Of a stretch of DNA of 64,000 nucleotides, positions 47,375-60,091 are shown in pieces. The notes beneath the pieces were generated by a model. It saw only the letters and a program-made list of their open reading frames with translations. It was not told the origin of the DNA and ran no database searches. The first letter of the stretch is position 1; the number at the start of each line of letters is the position of its first letter. The DNA comes from Mycogone perniciosa (taxonomy: Eukaryota > Ascomycota > Sordariomycetes > Hypocreales > Hypocreaceae), in NCBI GenBank assembly GCA_025331125.1, contig JAOALB010000032.1, forward strand, positions 329,237-393,236, given 5' to 3'. Made by a program: the position numbers and the translations under genes.

Positions 47375-50300
47375 CTATTGCTCTGTTTCAGATTCAACTA
47401 CCTCCGCCAGCTCCTGCGGCCCGTCAAAACCATCACTGTCGCCATATTCCAGTTTTTCCTGTTGTGCAATGGCCTGCGCTGAAACAATTTCCGCTAACCT
47501 CTTTAGGCGTGGAGTTTGTAGCCCTGAGCACTGCGCATTAGCTACATCTTAGGTAGCGAATCTGTAAGCCACTCACATGATGGTGTATACGTTTCGAGCG
47601 CTGTGATAGCTCGGGGTTCAGCAATTTCGTAGGGCCCGCTGTCATCCATGTCCACGGCCTGAAGAAGCAGTACGTCACTCTTTTCAGTCACTCGGGAGGC
47701 CACTGCCTTCATTATCTCCCCGTTAATTGGCTGCTCATAGTCTGCAACTAGGTATTGGTTCAGAAGTTTCTGAATCTGGTTTGGTGAGAGCCTGCAGAAT
47801 TGTCAGTCATACCATGCAAACCTGCATACCAGTCAGACATGGACTCACATCCAACATATGTCCTGAATGATCTCGATATCGTTTAATGTCGCCTTTTTGA
47901 GCTGAAGGAGCTTCGTTGCTTGCTATAATCAGAGGGTATTAGCTCGTACCACACACAGTCCATCTGAAGGTTGTTTAATCTTACCATAAGATGCTCCAGT
48001 TGCAGTGTGCCTTCGGGCATATCATGGCTCTTACACCATTCCTCAATGCGCGTGATATTGTAGTTGATCTGTAGGCCTCGTTTCCATGACAAAAAGTTGC
48101 GACGCATGAGCAAGTCATTGAACGCTGTGATACCAACTAGACGTAAAAGCTCCGTGACTGTCTGTGTGATGATCGAGTCTTCCAAGTAATAGGCCTTCAT
48201 AGCTCGAAACACGCTGTTCAGCAAGCTCAGCAAATTATCCATGGTGTAAGCTGGCGCCGAGTTTGACTGCAGCAATTTGCCAAGAAATCGATTGCTCTCG
48301 TTGGTGATAAAGCCAGGGAGCGATTGCGACTCAATTATAGCGGGGATAACCATCTTCTGCAGCTTCTTCTTGAGGACCTTCATCCAAGTGTGATAAATAT
48401 TGAACTCGAGACTCTCGAGATCATGCTTGACTATATCCAGTAGACGGTCATACTCATAATTGTCCGTCTTCTGGGTCTGGTACCAGTCTTCCGCCAGAAA
48501 GACGAACGAGAGCATCTCGTGAACATTAGATAGCCAGAAAGCACCAGGGTTGATGGCCTCATCACCATCATGCTGCATCACTTCCTGTTGGATGGACTGC
48601 ATCACATTGGCAAGGAAGCGTTCCGACTCTTTGACAAAGCCATTATTCCACATCTCGGAGGTCACCAGGTTGATGAGATATGATGGGAATAAAACCTCTT
48701 TATCAGAAGGAGGCGGCGTCGTGTTCGGCGACGGAATTTTCAGATTGCGTATCAGACCCATAGTAACCTCCTCATTAAGACCGTCTTCATCTGCAAGAAG
48801 AGTTTCGAGTTCCATTTCGATGTTATCAACACCAGGGATGAAAGTCGCACCGGGTAGGTTCTGGCGATGGGCAGTGCTGGTAACAGCCATTGATACGGGA
48901 CGAGGATTGTAGGCACCGCTGAAGCGATCCAGTTCACGTGGCTCTGCGCCAGCGCTTCGGCGCTTAGGCTTCTTCGATGAAACAAGATTAATCAGTCCAC
49001 TGGCGACGGTGGGTGCTGGAGTGACACCATTGGCACTTTCGCCATTGACCGGTGCGCCTCTCTTGGCGAGCTCCAACGCATCTCGGAGCGCCTCAAGCTC
49101 TTGTCTGAGGTTGATGTTATCCCTCTCCCGTTCCATACTTGTCTCTTTTGCCGTGTCCAGCTCGGTACTGGTCATGCGAAGCGATTCCCGAAGCTCTCGT
49201 TCTTCCTCCTGCATACGCTTGATATTTGTTGTAGATTCATCAAATGCCTGTTGAAGCTTTCTCATCTCATCTTCCATGGCTTGAAGACGTGCAACTGCAA
49301 TGCCCGCTTGATTGGCTTCCGTCTGCAGCTCCTTAGTTCGTGCCTCGAGGGCGTTGTGACGATTCTTCCAAGACTTTAGTTGACCCTCATAGCTTTCCAC
49401 TTGTGATGCTAGGTTCTTATTCTTCTCCTTCATCGAACCCAAACTCTGAGTTAGCTCAACCACCTTGTTCTCGAGTTTGTATGAGATCTGCTTAAGATCG
49501 CGAGCCTCTTCTCGCATCTTCTTATAGTCTCGACGAGCCCGCCTACCACGCCACAAGCTTTGAATCAGGGTTACTTTCTTGCGGTATTGTCTCCAAGACC
49601 GGAGTTGTCGGCGCGATCTCCATACCCTCTGGATCACGAGGGCTGCATTGCCTACTCTCGTCTCCATGATCTGCTTTCTGCGCAAATAGCCCTTGGCAGC
49701 CGACTCAAACAGAATCATATCCTTCCGGATGCATAAAAACTTCTTGCGTTGCTTGTGTCCACGCCAGACACGTTGGATCGTCGTAGCAGCCCGGATTGTT
49801 CGTAGCCCTTGCGCTTGCTTCCTGGCCATGTATGCTCGGATTGCGGACTGGGTAACGATGATAGCTTCACGCGCTTGCAGGTAGCGGCGTCGGTAATACT
49901 TTGCCTTTAGATTCTTCTGAATCATGATCGCGCATTCATTGAGACGGTTCGTTCGTAAATTCTCTAAGAAGGCCAGCATGCCGGCACGGAAAAAGATCTT
50001 CGTCAAGCCTAGTTGATACTTGTCCAAGCCTTTGCCTGTGCTCGTACCAAGTGCTTTGGTTAAGATGGCATCTGCCATTTGGCGGATTTCAGACGTCCAT
50101 TGACTCGAATGAATGAGCATATAATACCGGAGGGCAAACTCTTCATACGTCCAACGTGTCGGATAGCCGGCGCAGCTGATACGAACCGTCTCAAGAACAC
50201 CACAGGCTCGCAGTTGGCTGAGAACCATAGGCCCTTCGAATTGCCAGGCCTCTTTTGCCTCGTTCGGTTTGATGCATCGAATGTAGTGCACATCGGTGTT

Positions 50301-52471
50301 GTTAATGGTGTTCATGAGCTCTATCAGTGAAGACCTGAATATGCCACCCAGCGTTGGTTTCCTGTTGACAGCCACGCCAATTTTTCTACCACCGGCGGGT
50401 TTGACTGCGTTTGATGATGCTGAAGCCAAGTCCTTTTCTCTCACAGCCGACGCCGCTTCCAAAACCTGCTTCAGGAACGTGTTGCTTGTTGCACGCAGAA
50501 CAGCCATATGTTCATCAGGAACTGTATCTCGATTCTTTTCTATGAATCCCTCCGACTCGTAGGTGACATCAATTGCATAATGGCACACCGTGAATGCCGA
50601 CTTGCCAAACCTTGGCTTCTTGTAGAAGGTGTGTTGCTTGTCAAAATTGTGGTGCAGCTTTGTAACGAACTGCTCGTCTGATCCCATGGGAAGTCGTGAC
50701 TCCTCATCAAGTAAGGAAAGAACGCCCATCTTGCCCTCGATGAGATCAATGCATGGTTGATTGTCCGAAAAGTCAATAAATGTCCAATCAATTTGCTCTC
50801 TGAGGTATTCCTCCTGTTCGAGTTTGAACACGTGTTGGTTGAATTCTTGCTGGAGTTTTTCATTGGCGTAATTGATGCAAAATTGCTCAAATGAATTTTT
50901 GGCAAAGTGCTCGAATCCATAAATATCCAAAACACCTATGAAGGATGTGACCCGATTGAGAACCTCTTCTGTGGCGAGACTATGGTTAATGATGTCCACA
51001 AGCCAGTCGAACAAGCTGGAGTAAATAAACTTGGCCACTGAGTCACGGACCACAATGGCCTGGGCCTGGCTCAAATTGGAGGAAATCTTCTCGCCTCGAG
51101 TGATAAGTTGCTTCTTCACGATCCACTTTGCAAACTCTGTAGCGTTGACCCCAAGAATATCACATGCCAGTTCTAGCGACGGCTCTGTAGGTGAGAGAAC
51201 GCTATCGTTCCGCGACGCCGTAATTTTGACATTGCCCAAATGTAGCAATCCCGCTAGTAGTTTGAAGATGTCGGATTGTTGCGCTTCAGATACACCGATA
51301 GTGTGTAAAGACTTCTTTGTAGCCTCAAACTCAGCCTTGTCGTCCACGCCATCAATAGTCGGACAGTTGCCCTGGTTCAAATACTCAAACTGCTCAATAG
51401 GGAGAATATTGAGAGCATGCCGTTGTTCATCGGATGCCCCTGATACCAATTGGTAGAAGATATGATAATTTCGCTCTTTCAGAGGTTGAAAGACAAGTCG
51501 AGAACGCTCCAGTAAATACGTCCTGATTTTGGCACCAATGATATTCGTCTTCTGGTCAAACATGATCTCAATGTACTTGCCAAATCTTGACGAGTTGTCG
51601 TTACGTGTTGTCTTCGCGTTACCAAATGCTTCCATAATGGGGTTTGTAGCAAGAATCTGCTCCTCTGTTTCGCTCATGGCTTCTGCTCCTCGCTTAGTAC
51701 GAGCGCCAGGGTTATCCGGGGACTCTCTAGTGGCGAAGTAGCGCATGATGTACTTTGCACTGACGGTCTTGCCAGCACCGGATTCGCCAGACACCACGAT
51801 AGTCTGGTTCTTGCTATCTCGTATCATATCCCTATCACCAGTCAGTATTAACCTCGTCTGCTCAGGGTGGTGAACTACATGAAGGCTTCCTCGGCAATGG
51901 CAAATAAGTGAGGAGCTTGTGTTGCCCTTTGCTTTCCAGCATAAACTTGCACCATTCCTGGAACGTATAAGGAGTCAACCCGAGCAAAGGGGTTTGTAGC
52001 GATGAGCACGATGCCGCTGTAGGTGTATATCTCCTTCTGGAGGTAACGTAGCCGAATCGCTTGCAACACTGCTCGTTCCGGCTTGTAAGCAGAGAGCTCA
52101 CCCATATATCAAGACGAGGGTTTCGTACCGGCAGGTTCATTCAGATGGGATAAGTTGGTGAGATCATCACTCGCCTCAAGCATGGTCGGGTTCATTAGCG
52201 GGGGCAAGGAGGGATCAGCACCGCTCTGCAACGCCTCAGCGGAAACCTCAACAGTTCTTGTCTATACGCAGAACCAAAGTCAGTAATAATGACATTGGTT
52301 GACAAGGCCAGAGTGTCATGGCAAAAACAGACGAACCTCGCCATTGTCGAGCTGGAAGACTAGCTTAGCCTTAGAGCCTTCGACGGTTTTGCTGATGAGC
52401 TCAGAGGCCACCCAGCCCTCGGCTGCATCAGGCTGCCACGCTCTCGTGCCGACATCGTAGGTTGATGCCAT
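47375..52471 (-). CDS. MYO2: Class V myosin (Myo2/MyoE), actin-based cargo motor
   Basis: Seven exons: 52471-52337, 52261-52129, 52068-51879, 51831-47985, 47922-47849, 47791-47577 and 47523-47375; introns 75, 60, 47, 62, 57 and 53 nt; 1,580 aa. The start is MASTYDVGTRAWQPDAAEGW. The motor has the P-loop SGESGAGKT (about 165-173), switch region NAKTTRNDNSSRFGKY and actin-binding IHYIRCIKPN-like sequence (VHYIRCIKPNEAKEAWQFEG). IQ repeats follow (AIMIQKNLKAKYYRRRYL, ATTIQRVWRGHKQRKKF), then coiled coil and the cargo-binding DIL domain at the C-terminus, ending SETEQ. In hyphae class V myosin carries vesicles to tips. The DIL part spans several small exons; the largest frame reads into an intron at 47984, where it becomes wrong. 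Confidence 0.96.
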
Positions 52472-53685
52472 GGAGGAGTTGTCAGACGAGGCACTGGCGC
52501 TGGATAGTGAACGGCGGGACGTAGTTGACGGAAACTAAAGGGGTATGGCGATGAGCCGGAGACATTCATGTGCGAATTCGCGCTGACGATGCGATGATGG
52601 TAAATGCGATATTGACTTGATGGATAGAAAGAAGAAGCTGGCGAAAGATACGGTGGTGGGATTTGGCCATCCACTCCTCCTGGAGTAGAAGGGGATAGCG
52701 GAGATTGAAGAGGCTGGACTTTTCGAGCTCGCTGGCAAGGGTCAAGTAGGGGTCGGGATCCAAAAGTCGCAACGACATGACAGCACCGCGTTTTGCGTTT
52801 TGGCTCCAGGACGGTGCAGGAGCCTCATGAGGAATGGGGGGTTTAGGTACTAGGTACGTCCTTTGAAAGTTGACTTGCCCTACGATGCCTCCTTGATGTC
52901 GCTCTGTGCTCCGTACTTTGTACCTACTATTATTGGAAAGTGGCTTGCCCCTGATACCCGCGGTGCTGCAGGCCTGCAACGTCCTCTGAAAGGGGGGGGT
53001 TGGGCTGGACCGCCTTGCTTGCTTACCTTGTCTGGGGCAGCACCACCCACTGACCCGCCAAATGGCGATTTGATCGACAACATATTGATGTATACGAAAT
53101 ATTACTCCGCACCTACGAAGTACCTCCAAGGCACACTAGTGCCTATGGTACTACTAGGTACTTCATTTAGTACAAGAGCAACACGGATATTTGGCTGGGT
53201 CAATACAATACATACATCTAAGTAGAGGAAGGGTACTATTATACTACCTAGATGCCTTGATAAGGCTCAGGCGGAACGACGTTGAGATACTGCAAATGTA
53301 TTCTTGGCCAAGGAGAGGGGAAATGACACTACTACTAGGTACTTGGGAAGATAGAAAATGCTATTAAAAGTACTTATCGTGTACCTTGATAACTGTCTGG
53401 TGCAAACCACTGGTGAAGTATCTATGTGTACCTCACGAAGGCCAGATTAGTGGTAGCAGTACTTCGTAGTAGTAGTATAAACGAAGGCAAGATTGTTAGG
53501 TACAGTGTCACACAAAAAGTTTCGGTAAATTTATATAGAGCTGCCTTACAAAAGTTACCGAAACTTTCTTCTTCCCACTGTAGGTAGGTGCTAATGTATA
53601 GGGTATACATTTTTATTAGCAGCGTATCTACCATTCTTGTTATCCAGCGTCGGAACTTTTCAAGGACATACAACTCTTTTAAGCC
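52472..53685. promoter_or_regulatory. Divergent promoter region MYO2/ITPase
   Basis: 1.2 kb between opposed starts, no gene accepted. A 187-codon minus frame (52566-53129) has no recognisable family and is probably leader. Motifs of the CTCCGTACTTTGTACC and GAAGTACCTCC type occur at 52905-52925 and 53095-53130. Confidence 0.5.
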
Positions 53686-54643
53686 ATGGCCCCGATCGTG
53701 CATTTCATCACTGGCAATGCCAACAAGCTGCGCGAGGTCAAAGCAATACTGGAACCAGATATCGAGGTTCATAGTGAGTCGCTAGATCTCGAAGAAATCC
53801 AGGGCACCATTGAGGAAGTGGCTGAATCCAAGTGTCGTCGAGCTGCCGACATGGTATATTATGAATTTTTTTCCCCTATAGGGTGAGATGATCTCAGGCT
53901 TATAGTCTTGAATATTTCTATAGGTGAAAGGCCCTGTGCTTGTTGAGGACACGGCCTTGTGCTTCGATGCTCTCGGTGGGTTGCCCGGTCCTTACATGTA
54001 AGTTAATCCTGTCGTACCAGATAGGGAAGCCCATTGTTGGCCCGGCATATGGATTGACAAGTACTCGGTACACGAAGAAAATGGTTCCTGGGCACAATCG
54101 GACACCAAGGCCTAAACAACCTTCTTGCCGCATACTCAGACAAATCCGCTGAGGCAGTTTGTACTTTCGCTTATTCGCCAGGGCCGGGCAACGCACCCAT
54201 CATCTTCCAAGGACGCACACCTGTGAGCTACCACGTCCAAAAATCCCGCTATATGCAAAACCACATATCAGCTCATGCCGATTTTTTCCATCCCAGGGTC
54301 AAATTGTACTCCCTCGAGGGCCTTCGCGCTTTGGTGAGTGAGCTGAACCGCATCAAAGGGTGGCACCGCAGCGCTCTGGACTGGATATTAACGCAGGTTG
54401 TAGGATGGGACCCTATTTTCGAATATGAAGGCAAGACGTAAGTGAATTTCAAATTAAGAATGTTATACTATCTATATGAATCTGAATGTAATCTAATACA
54501 CGCTCGTGTTAAATGTCTAACTCTTCTGGGGCAGGTACGCCGAGATGAAAGAAGGGGAGAAGAACAAGATATCTCATCGTGCACATGCCCTGGGGAAGTT
54601 GCAAGCATGGTTCAAGGACCAGCAAAGCATGACGAATGAATAA
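53686..54643 (+). CDS. HAM1: HAM1/ITPA, inosine triphosphate pyrophosphatase
   Basis: Six exons: 53686-53853, 53924-53997, 54078-54222, 54297-54333, 54404-54437 and 54535-54643; introns 70, 80, 74, 70 and 97 nt; 188 aa, normal for the family. Motifs: N-terminal HFITGNANKLREVKAIL, catalytic VEDTALCFDALGGLPGPY, KWFLGTIGHQGLNNLL, GRTPGQIVLPRGPSRFGWDP and the C-terminal KNKISHRAHALGKLQAWF. Two internal exons are only 37 and 34 nt. The enzyme hydrolyses ITP, dITP and XTP to keep deaminated purines out of nucleic acids. Tail-to-tail with the C78 protease, 27 bp apart. Confidence 0.95.
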
Positions 54644-54670
54644 GGATTGGTGACCAACCTTGCCTTCGAG

Positions 54671-56205
54671 TCATGTATTGACCGTACTGGCCGTCAGGCT
54701 AATTGATGCATGCCCCCCAGTTAGCTGGCTCAATATATGCATTTTATCACCAGATCATGTCTTACCAGAGGGTTTCAAATTCGCGGAATTGGCGCAACTG
54801 GCTGGCGCTACGACGGTAAGGTCTCAAGAGCTTATCCACTGCCCATTGACCATGGAGAGAAGATTTGTCGACAATACGGGTGAGCATATTGGAGCTTCGG
54901 AATGCTGGGTCAAACACAAGAAGCTGAACCCTGTTGTCTTTCTGTCTCTCAAACCCCACGATTGTGACAGAGTGACCTTGAACTCGCGCATTAGTGATAG
55001 CAAGAGACATACAGAAGCATTGCGACCTGCTACCCACCAGGCTGTTGCAGATATATTGGCGGGAGCACCGTGGAGCGCACTTTTTCAGTCACGGAACTAG
55101 CATTCGAGTCCAGCTGAAAATAATTCTCAACAGCTTGGAGCAAGAGATCTGTTGCATTGCCTTGTCTTTCTGCGTCTCTGAAGACTTGAACGGAACACCT
55201 GCATTGTTGTCAGGCAATGTCGAAACAATTCACAACAGGTATTGATAAACTCACAGAACCCCTAGGCTGTTGAACAATGCTTGGGCCTAATCGATGCAAG
55301 GCGTAAGAATGTACTACTACTACCGAGTCATTTTGACCAGGAGCGGCCGACAAGACAGCGCTGCATACCTCTGGTGTCCCTATATACTTACGGGTTCCTC
55401 GTATTCCACCGGTCTCGGTGCGACCTTGGGTATTGTATCCCCTATCCCAGGCGTTTTCAATCAGGTCCTGAATCTGTAATATATTTGGGAGAGTGTCGCC
55501 AAATTGCTCCCAGCCCGGAAACCGCACGCTGATAATGTGAGAAATAAGAGCTTGGATGTTGCGATAACCACAGAAACCACCTAGGGGTGAGGCTTAGTAA
55601 CCCGAGATACAAACCTTTGCAGGCCACGCGATGATATAGGTTTTAGGCTATGTTAATCACCTTCTCTCCTTAGTTTGGAGATGTGTGCCACGTGGGGATG
55701 ACATAGGTAGGCGTGCTGTGTCAACGGGTCATGCTCCAACAGTTTCCCAAGGGCTGGAACAACGCCTGTTGCAAATTTAGATCCAGCACCATGGGCTTTT
55801 CTGAGAGCCTTACCGTCGGTCCGGACACCGTTCTCCCTTTCGAGGAGCCGAACCAACCATGTCGGCATTTGGTCTTCGTGGGCGTATTTCCCAAGTTGGG
55901 ACTTCTAATTTGTGTTCAAGCGTTAGCCCAGTGGCAAAAGTGGACAATATGACATGACTCCAGACGAACCCCAAGCCTTGGCGACAATTCTTCCTCTTCT
56001 TCAAGAGTCTTCTCGGTTGCTTGATGCTCTTCTAAGCTCGCTTGCTTCCTGAACCTAACGTAACTGCTTTGGCGGGAAGAACGCCGTTTGACACGCGAAT
56101 GGTGGCTCACAAAAAATCTCTCCACGCCTGGGTGACGTTTATGCCTCCTCTCTGGGCACTCTGCGATATCGCCATAGGTTGTTCCACCATCGTTATGTCG
56201 GTTGT
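54671..56205 (-). CDS. C78-family cysteine protease, ZUP1/Mug105-like deubiquitinase (5' end unresolved)
   Basis: Supported exons: (about 56205)-55970, 55904-55661, 55580-55369, 55286-55255 (32 nt), 55198-55038, 54976-54766 and probably 54698-54671; introns 65, 80, 82, 56, 61 and 67 nt. The catalytic Cys is in GGFCGYRNIQALISHI (codon 55570-55572), followed by NILQIQDLIENAWDRG, TQGRTETGGIRGTRKYIGTP, the His in GHSVTIVGFE (54972-54974) and Asp in VFDPAFR (54909-54911), so the active site is complete. CGYRN favours the ZUP1/Mug105 branch, which cleaves polyubiquitin, over true UFM1 proteases. The upstream exon should hold the zinc fingers, but only ECPERRHKRH is finger-like and I found no convincing start, so the N-terminus is open. 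If the last intron is wrong, the stop is at 54762. Confidence 0.78.
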
Positions 56206-56945
56206 CTGATATTGGGTTATGTCGTTATTAGCAAGAAACCCACACTGGTTACACTTCTGCTGTTCAGTAAAGTTTACGTCGCGATGTAAATTATTGCTGG
56301 CCGTAATGAAAAAAAAAATTCCCTGAACTGTCCCGGGCAGCCTCTAGACTTATGTTTCCACGGAATACGTCATGAGGTCTTGCATTGTCTCATCCCGCCG
56401 TCTCATAAAGGTGACGTCGGGTGAACGGATTAAAGAAAGTGTCGTAAATAAAAGGATTCGCATGAGATTGACTTTCGTATATCGGACAGAAAAGCTAAGA
56501 AAGAATTGATGATCGATTTATGACTTTGAATATCTTCTTGTCAAGGATACTGAGGCAACCAGGCACTATCGGAAGACAAAGCCCTACGGAGTACGGAGTA
56601 CGAAGATGTCCCATAAAGGATATCATGTTCCTCAATAAGAGTGGTTGTGGCCGACTAATCGGCATACATACAATACTTGTACGAGGTACTCCGTACTCTG
56701 CGCTCCAAAGCAAATTGGTCCTGGAGGGCACCTGACTTTGGTGGTAAAATGCTATGGTATGGAATTAAGAACGAGTATGGAGTATATTGCATTGCATTAT
56801 GAATCTACGGTGTCGCATAGCTATGGCTCTCATGGTGGTTCATGCTGATAAGCTCAATTGTTTAGACACGTAATCACTTGCCGAGACCGTATTCTTTCAT
56901 CATTCATCGGTCTGTTATTCCATCACCGCAACACACATGCGCCAT
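56206..56945. other. Gap between C78 protease and SerRS, possible missing first exon
   Basis: No gene accepted. The first coding exon of the C78 gene may lie here (for example the frame with an ATG at 56464 reading MRILLFTTLSLIRSPD), but no reading gives the expected CxxC finger. GTACGGAGTA-type motifs occur at 56585-56605 and 56679-56692. Confidence 0.45.
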
Positions 56946-58655
56946 CTATTTTGCCTCTTTCGCTCTTTGGGGAAGTGATTTCTGAGAGGAAGTCTCCTTA
57001 GGCAATTCCTTTGCGAAAGGAATAAATTCGGGGGCCCCTGGTAGGTACTTTCGGAGAACTTCCGGGACTTGCAAACCCTGTAATACGTCAGAGGAAATCA
57101 CGGGATTGCTGCTTGACGGACTCACCGTTTCGGTCTGATAATTCTCCAAAATACAGCACAGCGTACGTGTAGTGGCGCACAGTGTCGAATTGAGACAATG
57201 TACATACTTCTTCTTGATGTCCGTCTGTGTCTTGATGCCACAGCGGATTTCAAGAGCCCGGGACTGGTAGTCAGTACAGTTGGTGCATGACACAAGTTCC
57301 TTGTATTCTCCTTGGAAAGGGAACCAGGCCTCCAGGTCGAACTTCTTGGAGCCGGCATCGTTGAGGGCACCGGAAACGATGGCAACGACTTGGTATGGCA
57401 GCCCGAGGGACTTGTAAAAATCCTCTGCTACGGAAATCATCTCATCAAATGCCTCCCATGACTTCTCTGGATCAGTGAGAAGAAATTGTTCAATCTGTTC
57501 AAAGTTAGCAGACGATGCATGTCCCAAGACAGAGCCATTTCACCTTCTCAAACTGGTGAACACGATAAACTCCCCAGGCATCTCGACCGTGGGATCCAGC
57601 CTCTCGTCGATAACATGTGCTATACCCAGCATATCTATGTCCTTTGGTCAGCGGAGACGGGTAGGAAACAATACATAACATCGACTTACTTGATGGGAAG
57701 ATCCTTGGGAAGGAGCCACTCGTCAGCATGGAATGCTGAAATAGGCTGTTCAGACGTAGCAATGAGGTACTTGTCGTTCTTGGAGTCTCCATCAACAACT
57801 TTATACAACTGTTCGTCGAAATCGTCCAGTTGAGCGGTCTTGGCCATGTATTCTTTGAGCATGAACTGGGGTGCCTGAAGAGCACAATAGTTTCGTTGCA
57901 TGAGGAACTCGAGTCCGTAATTGATGAGGGCTTGGTTGAGAAATACACCCCATTGGCGGAGGAAATACCCACGATGGCCGACCACCTTCACACCACGGTC
58001 GGGGTCATAGCCATCGAGGCGAAGAAGAACTTCGTGATGAGAGAGAACTGATCGCTTCTGCACGGTTACGCCTTCAGGTGCCCAGGTCCGTTGAACCACA
58101 TTATCATCCTTCGGGTATTGTATAAGTACAGAGCATGGTGCGGACGTCCACATGTGACTGGCATACCTCATTGTTGCTCACAGGAACAGAATCGTGGACA
58201 ATGTTACCAACCGACTTGACCTTGAGTTTCAATAACGCATCCTTCTCGGCCGCTGACTCGACTAGAGCCTTCTTCTGCTTTTCAAGGTCGATCTTTTCCC
58301 GGAGGAGGTCATCCGCGTTCTCCTTCGCCTATGCGTTTTGTCATCAGTGCAGCTGTCATTGGGGAAAGGGGGAAGGATCATTGACAATGGATACCTTCTT
58401 CTTCGTGGCAATTTGCTTCTGGACGTCGTTGATTTTACCATTTATCTGGGTTGCACTGTACTGGGCTAGAGTAGGCGACATTAGCGATAACAATAAAACT
58501 GTGTTATGGCAAACAAACATACTCTTGCGATGGTCTTCAAACAAGGCAATTATTTCGTCGACAATGTCGACATTTGCGTAACGGCGGCGCTGAGATTCAC
58601 GAATCTTCTCCGGGTTACCCCCGCGCTCAACAATGAAGTCATTGACATCAAGCAT
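56946..58655 (-). CDS. SES1: Seryl-tRNA synthetase, cytosolic
   Basis: Seven exons: 58655-58523, 58465-58395, 58328-58167, 58108-57690, 57634-57544, 57494-57126 and 57077-56946; introns 57, 66, 58, 55, 49 and 48 nt; 458 aa. The N-terminal tRNA-binding coiled coil starts MLDVNDFIVERGGNPEKIRE. Class II motif 2 is YSTCYRREAGSHGRDAWGV, and the region leading to motif 3 reads YVHCLNSTLCATTRTLCCIL, followed by ENYQTETGLQVPEVLRKYL. ATSEQPISAFHADEW is also typical. The C-terminus is a short Lys-rich tail as in eukaryotic cytosolic enzymes. It charges tRNA-Ser with serine (and tRNA-Sec where present). No mitochondrial presequence is visible. Confidence 0.96.
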
Positions 58656-59356
58656 GGCGACGATGATTCTCCTCTCCAGTAGCTGGGATCCTTGACTGTC
58701 TTGACTGAGTTTGACCCGTAGAGTTGATAAGACTGGTCACCAATAGGGGAGGGAGTCTGGACCGAGTCACAAGTCCAGTAGATTGAGTCAAAGGTGTTCA
58801 AGCGTCCTGGCAGATAATACATGCAACAAACGGATGGAGGGGTAATTTTAGAATATGGCGGGGTTCGAGGCCCCTGATTTCTCTTAACGAGTAAAATCAT
58901 AACTACCCAGTAGTAATAGTACCAATACTCCTACCAACCAGTATTAATGAAGTTCGTTATATAATAAGAAATAAAAAGCGACTATTTCCCTTCATAATAT
59001 ACTTTAATTAAACGGCTTGAATGAGCAACTTATTTACTGAAAAGCTATATCAGAAGCCGTTTCTCTATTCCTACTCTCATCGTACTGCCTCGTCAGCCTC
59101 TGCAATAATTCCTCCATGAATCATAGTCTAGGAATCAATGGACTCAATGATCTCAACAGCCAATGGGGGTCTAACACACAAGCAGGGACACACAAGCAGA
59201 ACTTGCGAGTGCAGTGGCCTGCCTGTAACACGGATAACGAGATAATGTCGTAACAGACATCGTACATGAATGTCCATGCTTCAGCAACTGGGGGGAGGGC
59301 TAAATATTCTGCCCGAACGGATAGCAAATCCGAATCAGCACTGGTCTGTGGTCAGC
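58656..59356. other. Intergenic, SerRS promoter and RHB1 3' flank
   Basis: 700 bp, no gene recognised; becomes A/T-richer between 58920 and 59010. Confidence 0.55.
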
Positions 59357-60091
59357 CTACATTATGTGGCAGCTGCCCTTCTCAGCCGCCTCTCCCGGGT
59401 TCTGTGACTTCTCAATTTGGGCAATCAATAACTCGAAGGCCCGTCCGACGTTTTGATTGTACCTTGCACTCGCCTCGGTCCAGCCGCATTGGAATTTCTC
59501 TGACAGCTTTTTACCTTCTTCCGGGCTAACCTGGCGCTGTTCTGGTCGCAAATCGCTCTTGTTGCCTACGATGACGATGGGGACAGATTCCGTGCCCTGC
59601 GGTGAGGACCACCTGTGTCAGTGCGTGCTTCCCAAGCTACTGTCTGCTGGCGAGTTGAGCACCCACTAGATGATTAAGGATCTTTTCCCTGATGACCTGA
59701 ACCATCTCAAACGATGGCAGGGATGACACAGAGTACACGAGCATATAGCCATGGATGCCAATGAAATGCTTCGAGTTGAGGATGCTATATTCATCCTATA
59801 GTATGTGATTAGTTCGCGGGAAGTTCATCATGGTGCTTGTACGCTCCTACCTGCCCAGCAGTGTCTACGATTTCCGTCGTAAAGTCTTGGCCCTTGTATT
59901 GTATCGTCTTGCTGAACGTGTTCTCGATCGTAGGGTAATAGCTATCAACAAAATGACCATCGACAAATCGGACCGCAAGGGATGATTTGCCTGCGATATC
60001 AGATACCAATAAATTGTGGTCATTGAGGGAGTTACTTACCGACAGAGCGACTGCCAACGATGGCGACCTTCCTCTGTTTTAGAGCCGACAT
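59357..60091 (-). CDS. RHB1: Rheb/Rhb1 small GTPase
   Basis: Exons 60091-60040, 59990-59851, 59795-59667 and 59596-59357 (introns 49, 55 and 70 nt) give 186 aa. G1 reads GSRSVGKSS, with the Arg that marks Rheb instead of the Ras Gly. Switch I DSYYPTIENTFSK, G3 DTAGQDEYS, G4 NKSD and G5 EASA are intact. The C-terminus CHIM is a CaaX box predicted to be farnesylated. Rheb activates TORC1 in animals and S. pombe and affects arginine uptake in yeasts. The first intron splits the P-loop. The start codon is only about 70-100 bp from the border of the AT-rich block, so its promoter must be very short or lie inside that block. Confidence 0.95.

Noticed and set aside
47923..47984. Myosin V ending in VRLNNLQMDCVWYELIPSDY as a true C-terminus
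   Set aside because: This is intron sequence; splicing at 47985/47922 restores the DIL domain through ATKLLQLKKATLNDIEII and later exons.
52566..53129. 187-codon minus-strand frame upstream of myosin V
   Set aside because: Sits in the leader/promoter region, has no family resemblance, and its composition follows local repeats and motifs rather than coding bias.
55200..55400. C78 protease as a pseudogene because its frame breaks after GTPE
   Set aside because: The break is explained by two introns around a 32-nt exon; all active-site residues survive.
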